64,000 nt of DNA from positions 62,001 through 126,000 of the forward strand of contig DATDPU010000138.1 of NCBI GenBank assembly GCA_035292585.1, read 5' to 3'. The DNA is from DASSFZ01 sp035292585 (lineage in GTDB: Bacteria > Chloroflexota > Anaerolineae > Fen-1058). The notes below the pieces were generated by a model. That model saw nothing but the letters and a program-made list of their open reading frames with translations. It did not search any database and was not told the DNA's origin. The position numbers were made by a program, and so were the translations under genes. Positions 50,487 through 58,979 of this stretch are shown piece after piece; positions within the stretch are counted from its first letter, which is position 1; each line of letters begins with the position of its first letter.

Positions 50487-50969
50487 TTAATTCAACCCTT
50501 GCCGGAAATTGGGTCTTGCAAATTCTCCATATAGATCAACGGCAGCTGTGTCGTATGCCCTTGCCGCTTCTGCCGGAGTGTTGAAGTATCCCAGGTGAAT
50601 GTTCCTGCCGCCATGCTTGATTTTTGCGTGCCATTTCTGCGCACATCGGTTCCAGTAGACACCCTTAAACCCCGATCGATTATTTGACGACACTTTCCTG
50701 TTTTGTCCATTCTCAACAGCGGTGGCTGCTCGCAGATTGGATCTTCTGTTGTCAAAACCATTCCCGTTAATGTGATCAGAGTGCTCCCCAGATCGGAGCC
50801 TGCGCTTCAGCTTCCTCTCAAGAATTACTCGATGCATAAACACCCTGTTGTGTGGCGACCCGCGTACAGCGTATGTTTTAATGACGTGCCATTTTAGGTC
50901 GGCGAGGTCAGAATCCTCATCATCGACAAAGGCGATCATGCCTTTTGTTAATTGAATTTGTGTTGTCAT
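50487..50969 (-). CDS. HNH endonuclease with AP2 DNA-binding domain
   Basis: 160 aa. Residues about 20-85 hold an HNH module (VFMHRVILERKL, HSDHINGNGFDNRRSNLRAA, with the His-Asn-His pattern) and 100-150 an AP2 domain (RSGFKGVYWNRCAQKWHAKI, IHLGYFNTPAEAARAYD). This is the standard build of AP2-type homing endonucleases. Starts directly after the stop of the upstream HNH gene. Confidence 0.92.
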   Translation of the reverse strand: MTTQIQLTKGMIAFVDDEDSDLADLKWHVIKTYAVRGSPHNRVFMHRVILERKLKRRLRSGEHSDHINGNGFDNRRSNLRAATAVENGQNRKVSSNNRSGFKGVYWNRCAQKWHAKIKHGGRNIHLGYFNTPAEAARAYDTAAVDLYGEFARPNFRQGLN

Positions 50970-51587
50970 TTACGGGCCCCCCTTATCTTCCAACCACAGC
51001 CGCGCCGTGTTCTCACTGCTATGCACCCACTCGTGGCAGGCGCGACACAGGAGCGCCGCATTACTCATCTCCATGCGCAGTTCCGGGTACTCGTCCCACG
51101 GCTTGACGTGATGGACGTGCATGCCGCGCTTCTGCGTGCTGTGCTCGCCGCAACGTCGGCAGCGGTGGCCGTCGCGCTCGCAGACCTGGCGCACGAACGC
51201 CTGGTACTCCGCGCTCGACTGGATACGCTGGCGCTCCGGGCTGATGCCGCCTTTCCAGTTCGGGTTGGCCGCGCCTTTGCGACCATACATACCGTTGCCG
51301 GAACCACGCCTGGCCGGGCACGGCTTGGAGACCGACTGCGCGATCTTCTGTCGCGTCTCCAAAGTATGGCGGCGACCCTTAAACGAGGCGGCGGGGGCGG
51401 GCCGTGCCGGACTATCGGCGCGCAGGTTGTGCCCACGCGGCCGACTCGCAATACCCAGTCGCCTGCGAGCGAAGTACACATGGTGCGGCTTACAACCGGC
51501 CAGCTCTGCAATTTCTCGATCGGAGAGTTGCTCATCGCTGTACTTCCTCTCCAGCCAGGTGCGGTCGAATTGGGGTGTGTTTTGCAC
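50970..51587 (-). CDS. HNH endonuclease with NUMOD3-like segment
   Basis: 205 aa, GTG start after AGGAG. N-terminal HTH-like part (SDEQLSDREIAELAGCKPHH), NUMOD3-like strand (GMYGRKGAANPNWKGG) and a zinc-bound HNH domain (VCERDGHRCRRCGEHSTQ, GMHVHHVKPWDEYPELR, LLCRACHEWVH). A phage-type nuclease, homing or packaging-related. Confidence 0.9.
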   Translation of the reverse strand: MQNTPQFDRTWLERKYSDEQLSDREIAELAGCKPHHVYFARRRLGIASRPRGHNLRADSPARPAPAASFKGRRHTLETRQKIAQSVSKPCPARRGSGNGMYGRKGAANPNWKGGISPERQRIQSSAEYQAFVRQVCERDGHRCRRCGEHSTQKRGMHVHHVKPWDEYPELRMEMSNAALLCRACHEWVHSSENTARLWLEDKGGP

Positions 51588-51637
51588 GTCTCGCTCCTAT
51601 CCGATTTCGACGAACTTTCGCCGATTACTTACCGTCG

Positions 51638-52585
51638 TTACGACGCCGACAGCTGTGGCATCTCGTCATGCGTGCATCCGTCGAGCTCGCGTCCAGACTT
51701 CAACTTCCCAAAGCGTCGCATGCACGCCCAGTCGTCGCTATCGCTCCATTTCCCCCATCCCCCCACGACGGGTGACTGCGCGCCGGTCTTTCGGTTGAAC
51801 AAGACGCAGTGCGTAGTGTCGTACCACTCGCCCGCCGGCGCCCATTCACCCCACTGCTTGAAGTGAAATGCGACACCGGCTTCGGCGCATTGATCGCGGA
51901 TCGAGCGCGCCCAGCTCGGGTGCATCGGACGCGCCTTGCCTCCAGACTCCCCGCCGACGATGACCCAATCGACGGCCACCGTCCAGTAGCTGGCGTCCTC
52001 GTCGCCGACGTTCTCTTCCCTGAGCGCCGTGCTCAGGTCGACTGGGCAAAGCAGCGGTTCAGCCGAGACGAAGATCTTCGCCGGATGCCAACGATGCGCG
52101 AGCGATTCCACTACCGGCCAGCGGCTGTCAAAGCTCGCCTGGTTTTCGGCGGAAAAGCCGAGCCAGACATTCTTCGGCATACCGCTATGCCACGCGCCCC
52201 AGCGCTCTGGCAGCAGTTTCTCGATGCTCTCGACGCGCTTGGTCAGCAGCAACCAGATCAACCAGTCCGTCTCCTCGATCACGCGATAGAGCCGCTCGCG
52301 CTGGGGGTCGAGATCCCGCCGATCTTCGAAGACGTCGGCCATGCTGGCGCAGAACACCCGCTTGTGAGCGCCTTCAGCTTTGGCTTGTTCGTTCCACCGA
52401 TACGGCTCGCGCCAGTGTTTGTCGCCGAAAAAGCGGCGAGGCTTATTCGGACCCCAGACGCCCTTGCCGAAGCGGTTCGACAGCGTTTCAGCGTAACAGT
52501 GCTGGCATCCCGGCGAGACCTTGACGCAACCCCACCACGGATTGAAGGTGTGGTCGGTCCATTCGATTTTGCTATTTGCTCCCAT
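51638..52585 (-). CDS. Phage Gp37/Gp68-family protein (DUF5131)
   Basis: 315 aa. Begins SKIEWTDHTFNPWWGCVKVS and carries Cys ligands in CVKVSPGCQHCYAET, resembling a radical-SAM-like iron-sulfur site, plus FVSAEPLLCPVD, VIVGGESGGKARPMHPSWAR and FHFKQWGEW, the hallmarks of this phage-associated family. Function unknown. GGAGGTGAG precedes the ATG. Confidence 0.92.
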   Translation of the reverse strand: MGANSKIEWTDHTFNPWWGCVKVSPGCQHCYAETLSNRFGKGVWGPNKPRRFFGDKHWREPYRWNEQAKAEGAHKRVFCASMADVFEDRRDLDPQRERLYRVIEETDWLIWLLLTKRVESIEKLLPERWGAWHSGMPKNVWLGFSAENQASFDSRWPVVESLAHRWHPAKIFVSAEPLLCPVDLSTALREENVGDEDASYWTVAVDWVIVGGESGGKARPMHPSWARSIRDQCAEAGVAFHFKQWGEWAPAGEWYDTTHCVLFNRKTGAQSPVVGGWGKWSDSDDWACMRRFGKLKSGRELDGCTHDEMPQLSAS

Positions 52586-52591
52586 GTTGTC

Positions 52592-53182
52592 TCACCTCCA
52601 CGAAAGCCATTCGATCTTCGGGCCATCTAGCAGACGATCAGACCATACAAACAGGGCGTACTCCGTTGCATCCGAACCGCCGCCATTGAACGATGGACGC
52701 TCAATGCAAGTGACAAGCCGGCTGAGCGGGCGCTGTTTCCAGAAATCTTCGCGGCACTGCCCCGCCAGAAGGTTGATCCGCAGCAGGAATGACAGCAGAC
52801 CGCCCGGCGCCAGCAAGCGTAAGCTGGCTTCGATGAAGCTTTGCGCCAGACTATAGGGTGGATTCCCTATAATCAGGTCGGGACGATCGTCCCGGAAATA
52901 TCGACGCTCGAAGGTGGTGTAGCTGCACCGGAACCAATCGTCGTATATCGTGTCCGGACGGGCGCGATAGAGGTCCACGCCCATGATGAGTGCTTTCGGC
53001 CAGCGCTCGCGCGCCGCTTTCCCCCATACGCCAGTCCCGGCCCCGGGGTCAAGGACGAGCGCGGGAGAAGAGATGCCATAGTGCGCGCGGATGTAGTCCA
53101 GCACTGCGCCGGCCAGCGCTCTAGGCGTCTCATAGAAGTCGCTCTTGTTGCGCTTGCCATTGGTTCGCCCGGTCGCGCTCAT
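52592..53182 (-). CDS. DNA methyltransferase-like protein (NPPY motif)
   Basis: 196 aa. SAM-binding LVLDPGAGTGVWGKAARERW and catalytic LIIGNPPYSLAQSFIEA, as in N6-adenine or N4-cytosine DNA methyltransferases; FYETPRALAGAVLDYI is a usual lead-in for phage enzymes. No target-recognition domain, so probably a small orphan enzyme. Its ATGA start overlaps the LuxR-type gene stop. Confidence 0.88.
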   Translation of the reverse strand: MSATGRTNGKRNKSDFYETPRALAGAVLDYIRAHYGISSPALVLDPGAGTGVWGKAARERWPKALIMGVDLYRARPDTIYDDWFRCSYTTFERRYFRDDRPDLIIGNPPYSLAQSFIEASLRLLAPGGLLSFLLRINLLAGQCREDFWKQRPLSRLVTCIERPSFNGGGSDATEYALFVWSDRLLDGPKIEWLSWR

Positions 53183-53451
53183 CGTTGGTATGCCTCACGT
53201 TGCTCGCGCATTTCGTGCGTCGCAGGGCTGATAATCGCTTGCCGAACCTCGTGACGGCTGACGAGCCCCAGCTTGGATAAGATATTGCTGACGTGCGTCT
53301 TGACTGTCTCGCGGCTGATCGTCAGCGCGTCTGCAATCTGTGGGTTGGAATATCCGCGCACGATCAGCTGCGCGACCTCGCGCTCGCGCGGCGTCAAATC
53401 GAAGAGATAGCTGTCACCCCGTCTGGTGTAGAGAAGGTCTTCGTTAACCAT
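53179..53451 (-). CDS. LuxR-type HTH protein
   Basis: 90 aa. Essentially only a LuxR C-terminal DNA-binding domain: LTPREREVAQLIVRGYSNPQ, IADALTISRETVKTHVSNIL, SKLGLVSRHEVRQAI. No receiver or ligand domain. Likely a regulator of the element's own operon. Confidence 0.9.
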   Translation of the reverse strand: MVNEDLLYTRRGDSYLFDLTPREREVAQLIVRGYSNPQIADALTISRETVKTHVSNILSKLGLVSRHEVRQAIISPATHEMREQREAYQR

Positions 53452-53460
53452 TGTTCGCGC

Positions 53461-54726
53461 TCACGCTCTCTCGAATGGATCGACTCCCTGTGCGCGCAGC
53501 CGGGCAAGCATTTGCCGGATCGAGCGCTCGCCGCGCGTGTGTGGGAAGCGGAGAGATTGAAGTAGTGGCTTGCGATCGCGGCCGCGATAGAAGCGTTCGG
53601 CCCACACGCGCAGCACGCCACAGACGTATAGCCGGTCTCGATACGTCAGCGTCTCGCCGGTACGCAGCTTGCGCATCGCTCTGTCGATGCCGGGGAAGCG
53701 CCGCCGATAGCGCTTCCAGTCGGCGAACAGGAAGCCAGACCTGCGATCGTAGTTGACCTTCAAGTCGTGTCGGTGAATCAACTCCGTAATCGCGTGCTCT
53801 CGGTGAAGCCGGCTGAGCCGGTTGACTGCTTGATCGCCATCGTCGGGCAATTTCATCAGCGCGCCGATGGCCGTCCACGATAACCCGACCGCGCGGGCGA
53901 GCACGACGAATGCGTCGCCACCTTCGCTGAATTGCACGCCGCGCTTGAGACCTTTGCCTTTGCCGGTGAAGAACCGAACCCGGAGCGCATCGCTGCGGAG
54001 GATTCGCCAGTTACCCCACTTCGTCGCAGGCAGCTTGCCGTCGTGGATGTAGTTATTGACGGCCGCAGAGTCTGCGAGCTCGTGGTGGCGCGCAACCTGG
54101 CCGGGCGTCCACCATGCGTCGTCCCAACGCGCCCGGCGCAGCTGCACCAGGCGGCGTGCCTTCTGCCAGAAGGCGGCGTCGTATTTGCGCTTGGTGCGTC
54201 GCGGGCCGCGCCTACCAACGCGATCGGGGTCGAAGTAAATCCAGTGCATCGGGTTGACGAGCCAGCGCAGCAGTGTAGCCCGTTCCACGACGCGGCACAC
54301 CGTTTGCAGCGGTAGCCGCCGGCCAGGCAGAATGCCTCTATCGATTAGGCGATGTATGGATTTGCCATCGACGCCCAGCCCTTCGGCGATTTGCTCGGCC
54401 GTCATCTCGGCCGGATTGTTGCTCCTCGTGGGCAGACCCAGCTCGCGCTCGCGCCGGATGTGAACGCCTTCTTTGCTCCGACCGAGCTGGCGTCCAATTT
54501 CCTCGTCGCTCATCGTAAACAAATTTGCCTTGAGAAAGGCGTCCTCTTGCGGCGACCAGGTCGGGTTGCGCCGTCCCAACTTATCGTCTGGCCTCGAGGC
54601 GACGAGAGCTGCGCGCCGGCCCGCGGGCGTCGTCGCGCGTTTGGCGGCGAGCGCCTGAGACAGGCCGCCGCTCTCGACCTGCGCCTGGATGACGACGGAG
54701 TCGATCAACGCGTCGAGGCTAAGCAC
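53461..54726 (-). CDS. Large multi-HTH protein of unknown function
   Basis: 421 aa, GTG start overlapping the parB stop by 8 nt. Several helix-turn-helix-like segments: a Myb/SANT-like one (about 57-95, WSPQEDAFLKANLFTMSDEE, IGRQLGRSKEGVHIRRERE), one near 105-135 (MTAEQIAEGLGVDGKSIHRL), one near 210-255 (WWTPGQVARHHELADSAAVN) and one near 275-305. The rest is basic and Trp/Arg-rich. Not a recognised family; DNA binding is likely. Confidence 0.8.
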   Translation of the reverse strand: MLSLDALIDSVVIQAQVESGGLSQALAAKRATTPAGRRAALVASRPDDKLGRRNPTWSPQEDAFLKANLFTMSDEEIGRQLGRSKEGVHIRRERELGLPTRSNNPAEMTAEQIAEGLGVDGKSIHRLIDRGILPGRRLPLQTVCRVVERATLLRWLVNPMHWIYFDPDRVGRRGPRRTKRKYDAAFWQKARRLVQLRRARWDDAWWTPGQVARHHELADSAAVNNYIHDGKLPATKWGNWRILRSDALRVRFFTGKGKGLKRGVQFSEGGDAFVVLARAVGLSWTAIGALMKLPDDGDQAVNRLSRLHREHAITELIHRHDLKVNYDRRSGFLFADWKRYRRRFPGIDRAMRKLRTGETLTYRDRLYVCGVLRVWAERFYRGRDRKPLLQSLRFPHTRGERSIRQMLARLRAQGVDPFERA

Positions 54727-55678
54727 GTTTCACCTTCTTGCTCAGCTCTTGCTTTATCTTTTGAACCTCGATGATGCGCCGCAACATTTCCACCCCTGGG
54801 CAGCCGTCGCACGCGCCGGCCACGTCGCGCACCGAGCACTGGCCGCAGGTCTCGTTGGCCGAATGGACGATCAACGTCCACGCAGGCTCGCCGACCCGGT
54901 TGGCCAACGTCTCACTCTTGACGTCGCATTGCGCGCACATGTTTCGCGCGGCTTCGCGCAACGCGGCGAGGGGAATGAATGCCGCGTCGGGCTTGGCCTT
55001 GCCCGCGCTCCGGCGCGCACGCGTGAGCATCGGCTCGTTGGCGTCGGCGATCTTTTCCGACAACCGTCTGCAGGCGAGCTCAATCGCCTTGATTGTTGCG
55101 TTCAAGCCGGCCAGGCGTTGCGCCAACGCGACACGCTTTTGGCTGTCGTCGATCGACAGCAGCGCATTGGCGACCCGGACGTCGCCCTGCAGGGCGCCCT
55201 GAACGACCAGGTTCTGGATCTCCGGCTCGAGCTTGAGCCAGGTCAGGCGGTTGTAGATGTGTGTGGGGTGTTTTTTAAGCTTCTGCGCGACAGCCTTCAC
55301 GTTGCCGAGCCGGTCAAGTAGGCGTTGGTACGACAGCGCCTCGTCGACGGCGTTCAAATCCTCGCGTTGGATGTTTTCGACGATCGCCAGCTCTTCCAGT
55401 GCGTCGTCGCCTGGGTGCGGCTTGACGACGACCGGCACCGTCTCCAATCCCACACTCTGCGCCGCGCGCCAGCGGCGCTCACCCGCGATGAGGAGGTACG
55501 TGCCGGGCGCGCCATTCGGGCAGACGATCAACGGCTGTATGATGCCGTGCTCGCGGATGGATTCGGCCAGCTCGCGCAACGATTCTTCGTTGAACGTTTT
55601 GCGCGACTGGAAGGGATTCGGCGAGATGTGATCGGTGCGGACTTCGAGGCTGGGCACGTTCGATGGTTTGGTCGTCAT
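54719..55678 (-). CDS. parB: ParB-family partition/nuclease-like protein
   Basis: 319 aa. N-terminal ParB domain with ISPNPFQSRKTFNEESLREL, LIAGERRWRAAQSVGL (CTPase/phosphate loop) and ENIQREDLNAVDEALSYQRL; central HTH KAVAQKLKKHPTHIYNRLTW. The C-terminus differs from chromosomal ParB, with a Cys-rich region (MCAQC, CGQC, CDGCPG) that probably binds zinc. No ParA lies in the window, so it may act in plasmid-like maintenance or as a regulator. GGAGG in the end of the preceding small ORF serves as ribosome site. Confidence 0.88.
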   Translation of the reverse strand: MTTKPSNVPSLEVRTDHISPNPFQSRKTFNEESLRELAESIREHGIIQPLIVCPNGAPGTYLLIAGERRWRAAQSVGLETVPVVVKPHPGDDALEELAIVENIQREDLNAVDEALSYQRLLDRLGNVKAVAQKLKKHPTHIYNRLTWLKLEPEIQNLVVQGALQGDVRVANALLSIDDSQKRVALAQRLAGLNATIKAIELACRRLSEKIADANEPMLTRARRSAGKAKPDAAFIPLAALREAARNMCAQCDVKSETLANRVGEPAWTLIVHSANETCGQCSVRDVAGACDGCPGVEMLRRIIEVQKIKQELSKKVKRA

Positions 55679-55681
55679 AGA

Positions 55682-55849
55682 TCATCCTCCGGCATTCTTG
55701 ATCAAACACTGATAGTCCGTCTTGCGCCCGTACTTGCGCCGCGTCTCGCCTGTCCAAGCGGGGTTGCCGACGAGGGGCAGGCGGATAACGGATAGATACG
55801 TCGTTTGCTTGCACGCTGCGCGCGGCAGCGAGTTCACGCGGACGGCCAT
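55682..55849 (-). CDS. Small protein of unknown function (55 aa)
   Basis: ATG 55847-55849 lies 3 nt after the stop of the upstream gene, and the TGA lies 3 nt before parB's ATG, so it fills the gap exactly. Reads MAVRVNSLPRAACKQTTYLS, then LPLVGNPAWTGETRRKYGRK TDYQCLIKNAGG. Basic, with two Cys. Coding is inferred from the tight fit. Confidence 0.55.
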   Translation of the reverse strand: MAVRVNSLPRAACKQTTYLSVIRLPLVGNPAWTGETRRKYGRKTDYQCLIKNAGG

Positions 55850-55852
55850 GGG

Positions 55853-56410
55853 TCACTTCGCGCCTGGTTGCGCCGGGAAGCGTATCGGCTGGTCGCTCAC
55901 CAAATCCGCCGTCGGCAGTGACGTTTCGAGCTGGTCGCCGTTGTTGCGAATCACGTGCTCGCCGACGTTGATGGTTTTCCCAGGCCGAAGCTCGACGATC
56001 GGAACGCGATGCGACAGCGCGGCACGGGAGTTGGCGATCGCTTCCGCGCACTCGCCGGCGATCCGGAACAGCTCTTCGAGCGTGTCCTTGACGCTGAGCG
56101 GATCGGCGGCGCCGGATGATTCGCCGCCGTGACGTTTCCTCCAAGGAGGTATGCTTGCCGTCCTGAAGCTGTTGACGGCGTCGCACAGGTCTTCCAGGAG
56201 AGTCAGCGCCCAGCCGACGCGCTCGTCTGGCCCGTCGCCTATTTCGGCGGGCGGCCTGGGCAGGCGCGCGATCGCGCTGTATCCCGCGAACACTTGTTGC
56301 GTCGCCTCGCGTTCCCGGCCGGCTTTGAGAAGGTCTTCGATGGCGACGTCCAGCGCGCGCTCTGCGCCGAACTGTAGCTTGAGGTTGAGGTAGTAAGATG
56401 GGTCGTTCAC
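55853..56410 (-). CDS. Hypothetical mobile-element protein
   Basis: 185 aa from GTG 56408-56410 with AAGGAG 7 nt upstream; the longer frame is antisense noise inside the next gene. Predominantly helical (YYLNLKLQFGAERALDVAIE, VKDTLEELFRIAGECAEAIA) with a beta-like end (VELRPGKTINVGEHVIRNNG). No family recognised. Confidence 0.7.
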   Translation of the reverse strand: MNDPSYYLNLKLQFGAERALDVAIEDLLKAGREREATQQVFAGYSAIARLPRPPAEIGDGPDERVGWALTLLEDLCDAVNSFRTASIPPWRKRHGGESSGAADPLSVKDTLEELFRIAGECAEAIANSRAALSHRVPIVELRPGKTINVGEHVIRNNGDQLETSLPTADLVSDQPIRFPAQPGAK

Positions 56411-56421
56411 GTTATTTCTCC

Positions 56422-57360
56422 TTAACGAGTTGGGTTTGGGTCTCGTGGTTTCCTCTCTGCGAGGATGAGATGTGTCGCGACTGTCTCTGCCCCCAGCGGC
56501 CCGGCGGCGTCGAGCAGGTCGGGTGATGGCAGCTCGGCGAGCGAGATGTTGGCCGGGCTTCCGCCTCTCTGGAAATACAGAGCTGCGGCCTTGATGCGCT
56601 CTTCCTGCCTGCGTTCGGCCGACCAGTATCCGCGCGCTACAAATACGGCGTCCAGGATGCACAGCGCGTCAGCGCGGTCGAGCTTCGCAATCTGACCCAG
56701 CAGCGGCGAGCCGCGCAGCGCGTCGACAACGGCCTTCTCGCGCTCGTCGGTCGGCGCAGGTGTCGGTGGCCTGTCGGCGCTGCGCTTATCGAGCAACGGA
56801 ATTTCCCAGCGGCCGCCGGAATAGGGCGAGAAGCGCGTGCGCAGCCAGGCGTCGAGCGCATCTCCGCTGCCGGCGTCGTGAAACTTCACCGGCGCGCCGG
56901 CGCGGATGCGGATGCGCATCGCGCCGCACTTGGGGCAGTTCACAGCGTGCGCCGCGTGAACGGCGCTCGTCGTCATGCACTCCATACACACGACCGTCCA
57001 ATCGATTTCGGCTTCGGGCCGACCGCGCTTGCCGAGCGTCTCCTCGATACGATTCATCGCGATCCGGTCTTCGCGCGTCATCCGGATCGGCTCGAAACTG
57101 GCCTCGGCAATCTGCACCGTGAGCGGGATGCCTTCCTCGCGCGCCGCGTCGCAGGCGATCAGCCCGATCGTGCGCGCCAGGCTCTCGGAGGGCGTGATGA
57201 TGCAGCCCTCCTGCACGATTACTCCCGGGCCATCGCTACGGCGCTTGATAGGTGAGACGGCCTTGTCGCCGCGCACGCGCATCGCTAAGCTGTGCAGCCT
57301 ACGGTAGTACGTGCTTGGCGGCTTGACGCCGTCCCACTCTAAGAGCACAACGTAAGCCAT
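56422..57360 (-). CDS. Hypothetical protein with zinc-ribbon
   Basis: 312 aa. N-terminal domain with a nuclease-like strand pattern (YVVLLEWDGVKPPSTYYRRL, CIITPSESLARTIGLIACDA); a zinc ribbon near residues 127-147 (VCMECM-x15-CPKCG); C-terminal helical part. Not recognised. Starts 3 nt after the AP2-fragment stop. Confidence 0.75.
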   Translation of the reverse strand: MAYVVLLEWDGVKPPSTYYRRLHSLAMRVRGDKAVSPIKRRSDGPGVIVQEGCIITPSESLARTIGLIACDAAREEGIPLTVQIAEASFEPIRMTREDRIAMNRIEETLGKRGRPEAEIDWTVVCMECMTTSAVHAAHAVNCPKCGAMRIRIRAGAPVKFHDAGSGDALDAWLRTRFSPYSGGRWEIPLLDKRSADRPPTPAPTDEREKAVVDALRGSPLLGQIAKLDRADALCILDAVFVARGYWSAERRQEERIKAAALYFQRGGSPANISLAELPSPDLLDAAGPLGAETVATHLILAERKPRDPNPTR

Positions 57361-57363
57361 CGT

Positions 57364-57501
57364 TCAGGCCTTGCCCTCGATTTCGTTTAGACGCGCTGCT
57401 CTGCCGTGATACCTGATCGCGGCGGAGTTGTAGGCCTTGGCCGCATCTTCTGGTGTGTCAAACAGACCCAGGTAAAAGTGAGAGTTGCCAACCTTGGTCA
57501 T
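57364..57501 (-). CDS. AP2 half-domain protein (45 aa)
   Basis: GAGG precedes ATG 57499-57501. The whole product (KVGNSHFYLGLFDTPEDAAK AYNSAAIRYHGRAARLNEIE) equals the last strand and helix of an AP2 domain, as in the HNH-AP2 protein at 50487. The first two strands and the nuclease are missing. Probably a decayed homing endonuclease kept because it fits the operon, though a small binding protein is possible. Confidence 0.6.
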   Translation of the reverse strand: MTKVGNSHFYLGLFDTPEDAAKAYNSAAIRYHGRAARLNEIEGKA

Positions 57502-57503
57502 AG

Positions 57504-58979
57504 TTACCTCATCCACCCGGCCACGTCGCGCGCCAGGCCCTCGCCCGCTTTCGGGTCGAGCTCGGCGACCGGAATCACCTGATCGGCCAGCGCCTCGATG
57601 CTGCCGTATCCCCGCGCAACGGGCACGTACAGCAGCCGCGTGCTGGTGAGCTGCTTGAAGCGCCGCCACTTTGCGGCGACGTCCTGCGCTACCACCGCTT
57701 CGCCGTCCGAGATGAACAGCGCATCGGCGCCTTTGCAATGCTTGCCCAGTCGCGCCAACCGGCTCATCGTCTCGTCGAGCGCGCGATTGAACGATGTGCC
57801 GCCGCCGCGCGAGTGCTCGGCCCATTCGACGTGCTGCTGCCAGCCCTGCGCCGATTCGACGACGCTCACCGGATCGTTGTCAGCGCCGAAGGTGAAAAGA
57901 ACGTAGCTACGTCCTTCCGCCTTCGCGGCCTGCGCCACGCCCAGCGCGATCGCCTTGGCGATGATTTCGCGATGGCCGATCATGCTGCCGCTCACGTCGA
58001 CCGCCGCGACGAACGGCCCGCGCTTCTCGGCATTGCCGCGCAGCCGCCAGCCGACAAGCCCACCTTCAGCGAACTGCGCGACCTTCTGCGCGCGCAGGGC
58101 GGGGGGCACGTCGGGTCGCAGCAGCGCGAGCTCGGAAGGGAAGACGTGCATCAGGTCGCGCGTCAGTCCGGCCTCGGCGGTAATGGGGCCGTGCGTCACC
58201 CGCTCGCGCCGAGATTGCAGGGCGATGCCGCGCAGTCGTCCGGCTAGCAGCGCAATTTGCCGAACTTTCGCCGAATTGCGGCGCGCGAACTCCAGCGCCG
58301 CTTTAGGGTCCGTCCGCACGTCGCTGCCCGGCCCGAAGCCCCAGCCCGCCATCTCCTTGGCCAGGCGTTTACCGGCCTGGCCGGCTTTGCGCACGGCAGA
58401 CGCGACGGCCGCGTTCGTCATCGCGTCGCCCTGCGCGTCGTCGATGGCGGCAGCCGCCTGGTCGGCGATCTGCCCGGCTTCCTCTCGGAGCGCTTCCGCC
58501 TGCGCCGCTGCCCGATCGGCTTCGTCCGTCATGCCGGCCGCTTCGAAGCCCTGCGCGGCCGCCTCTGCTGCTGCTGCCTGGCGCGCTTTCTCGTCGGCCT
58601 CCTCCTGCTTTTTGAGCGCTTCCTTGAGCGCCTCTTCCTGGCTGAGCATCTCCCACATCAGGCCCGCCGTCGTCGCCGCAACGGGCAGGTTCGCTACGGT
58701 GTTAGCGCGCGTGGATTCCCAGCTCTGCATCGAGCGCGCCCAGTCGAGCACGGTCTTATTCACCCCGCGCTCTGGCGGTGTCTGATCTGCGCGGCGAGGG
58801 TCGGCCTGGTAGAGGCTATGGAAGATGTCGCCGGCGAGATCCGACTGTGCAGGGCCATCGGGGTCTCGGCTGACCGACAGCTTCGTCATGCGGCCGAGGG
58901 CGCGCTCGGCGGGCGAGAGTCGAAGGGTGGAGATTTGTGGCAGTCCGCTGACTTCGTTCACGTTAGTGTCCGTTGCCAT
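57504..58979 (-). CDS. VWA-domain protein, partner of MoxR
   Basis: 491 aa. Starts with family-like N-terminal helices, a coiled Ala/Glu-rich segment (about 120-200, EALKEALKKQEEADEKARQA) and a C-terminal von Willebrand A domain (about 325-491) with complete MIDAS residues in AAVDVSGSMIGHREI, GGGTSFNRAL and FISDGEAVV. It would bind metal and act with the MoxR ATPase encoded immediately before it (17-nt overlap). ATG 58977-58979 chosen; a GTG five codons earlier is possible. Confidence 0.88.
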   Translation of the reverse strand: MATDTNVNEVSGLPQISTLRLSPAERALGRMTKLSVSRDPDGPAQSDLAGDIFHSLYQADPRRADQTPPERGVNKTVLDWARSMQSWESTRANTVANLPVAATTAGLMWEMLSQEEALKEALKKQEEADEKARQAAAAEAAAQGFEAAGMTDEADRAAAQAEALREEAGQIADQAAAAIDDAQGDAMTNAAVASAVRKAGQAGKRLAKEMAGWGFGPGSDVRTDPKAALEFARRNSAKVRQIALLAGRLRGIALQSRRERVTHGPITAEAGLTRDLMHVFPSELALLRPDVPPALRAQKVAQFAEGGLVGWRLRGNAEKRGPFVAAVDVSGSMIGHREIIAKAIALGVAQAAKAEGRSYVLFTFGADNDPVSVVESAQGWQQHVEWAEHSRGGGTSFNRALDETMSRLARLGKHCKGADALFISDGEAVVAQDVAAKWRRFKQLTSTRLLYVPVARGYGSIEALADQVIPVAELDPKAGEGLARDVAGWMR

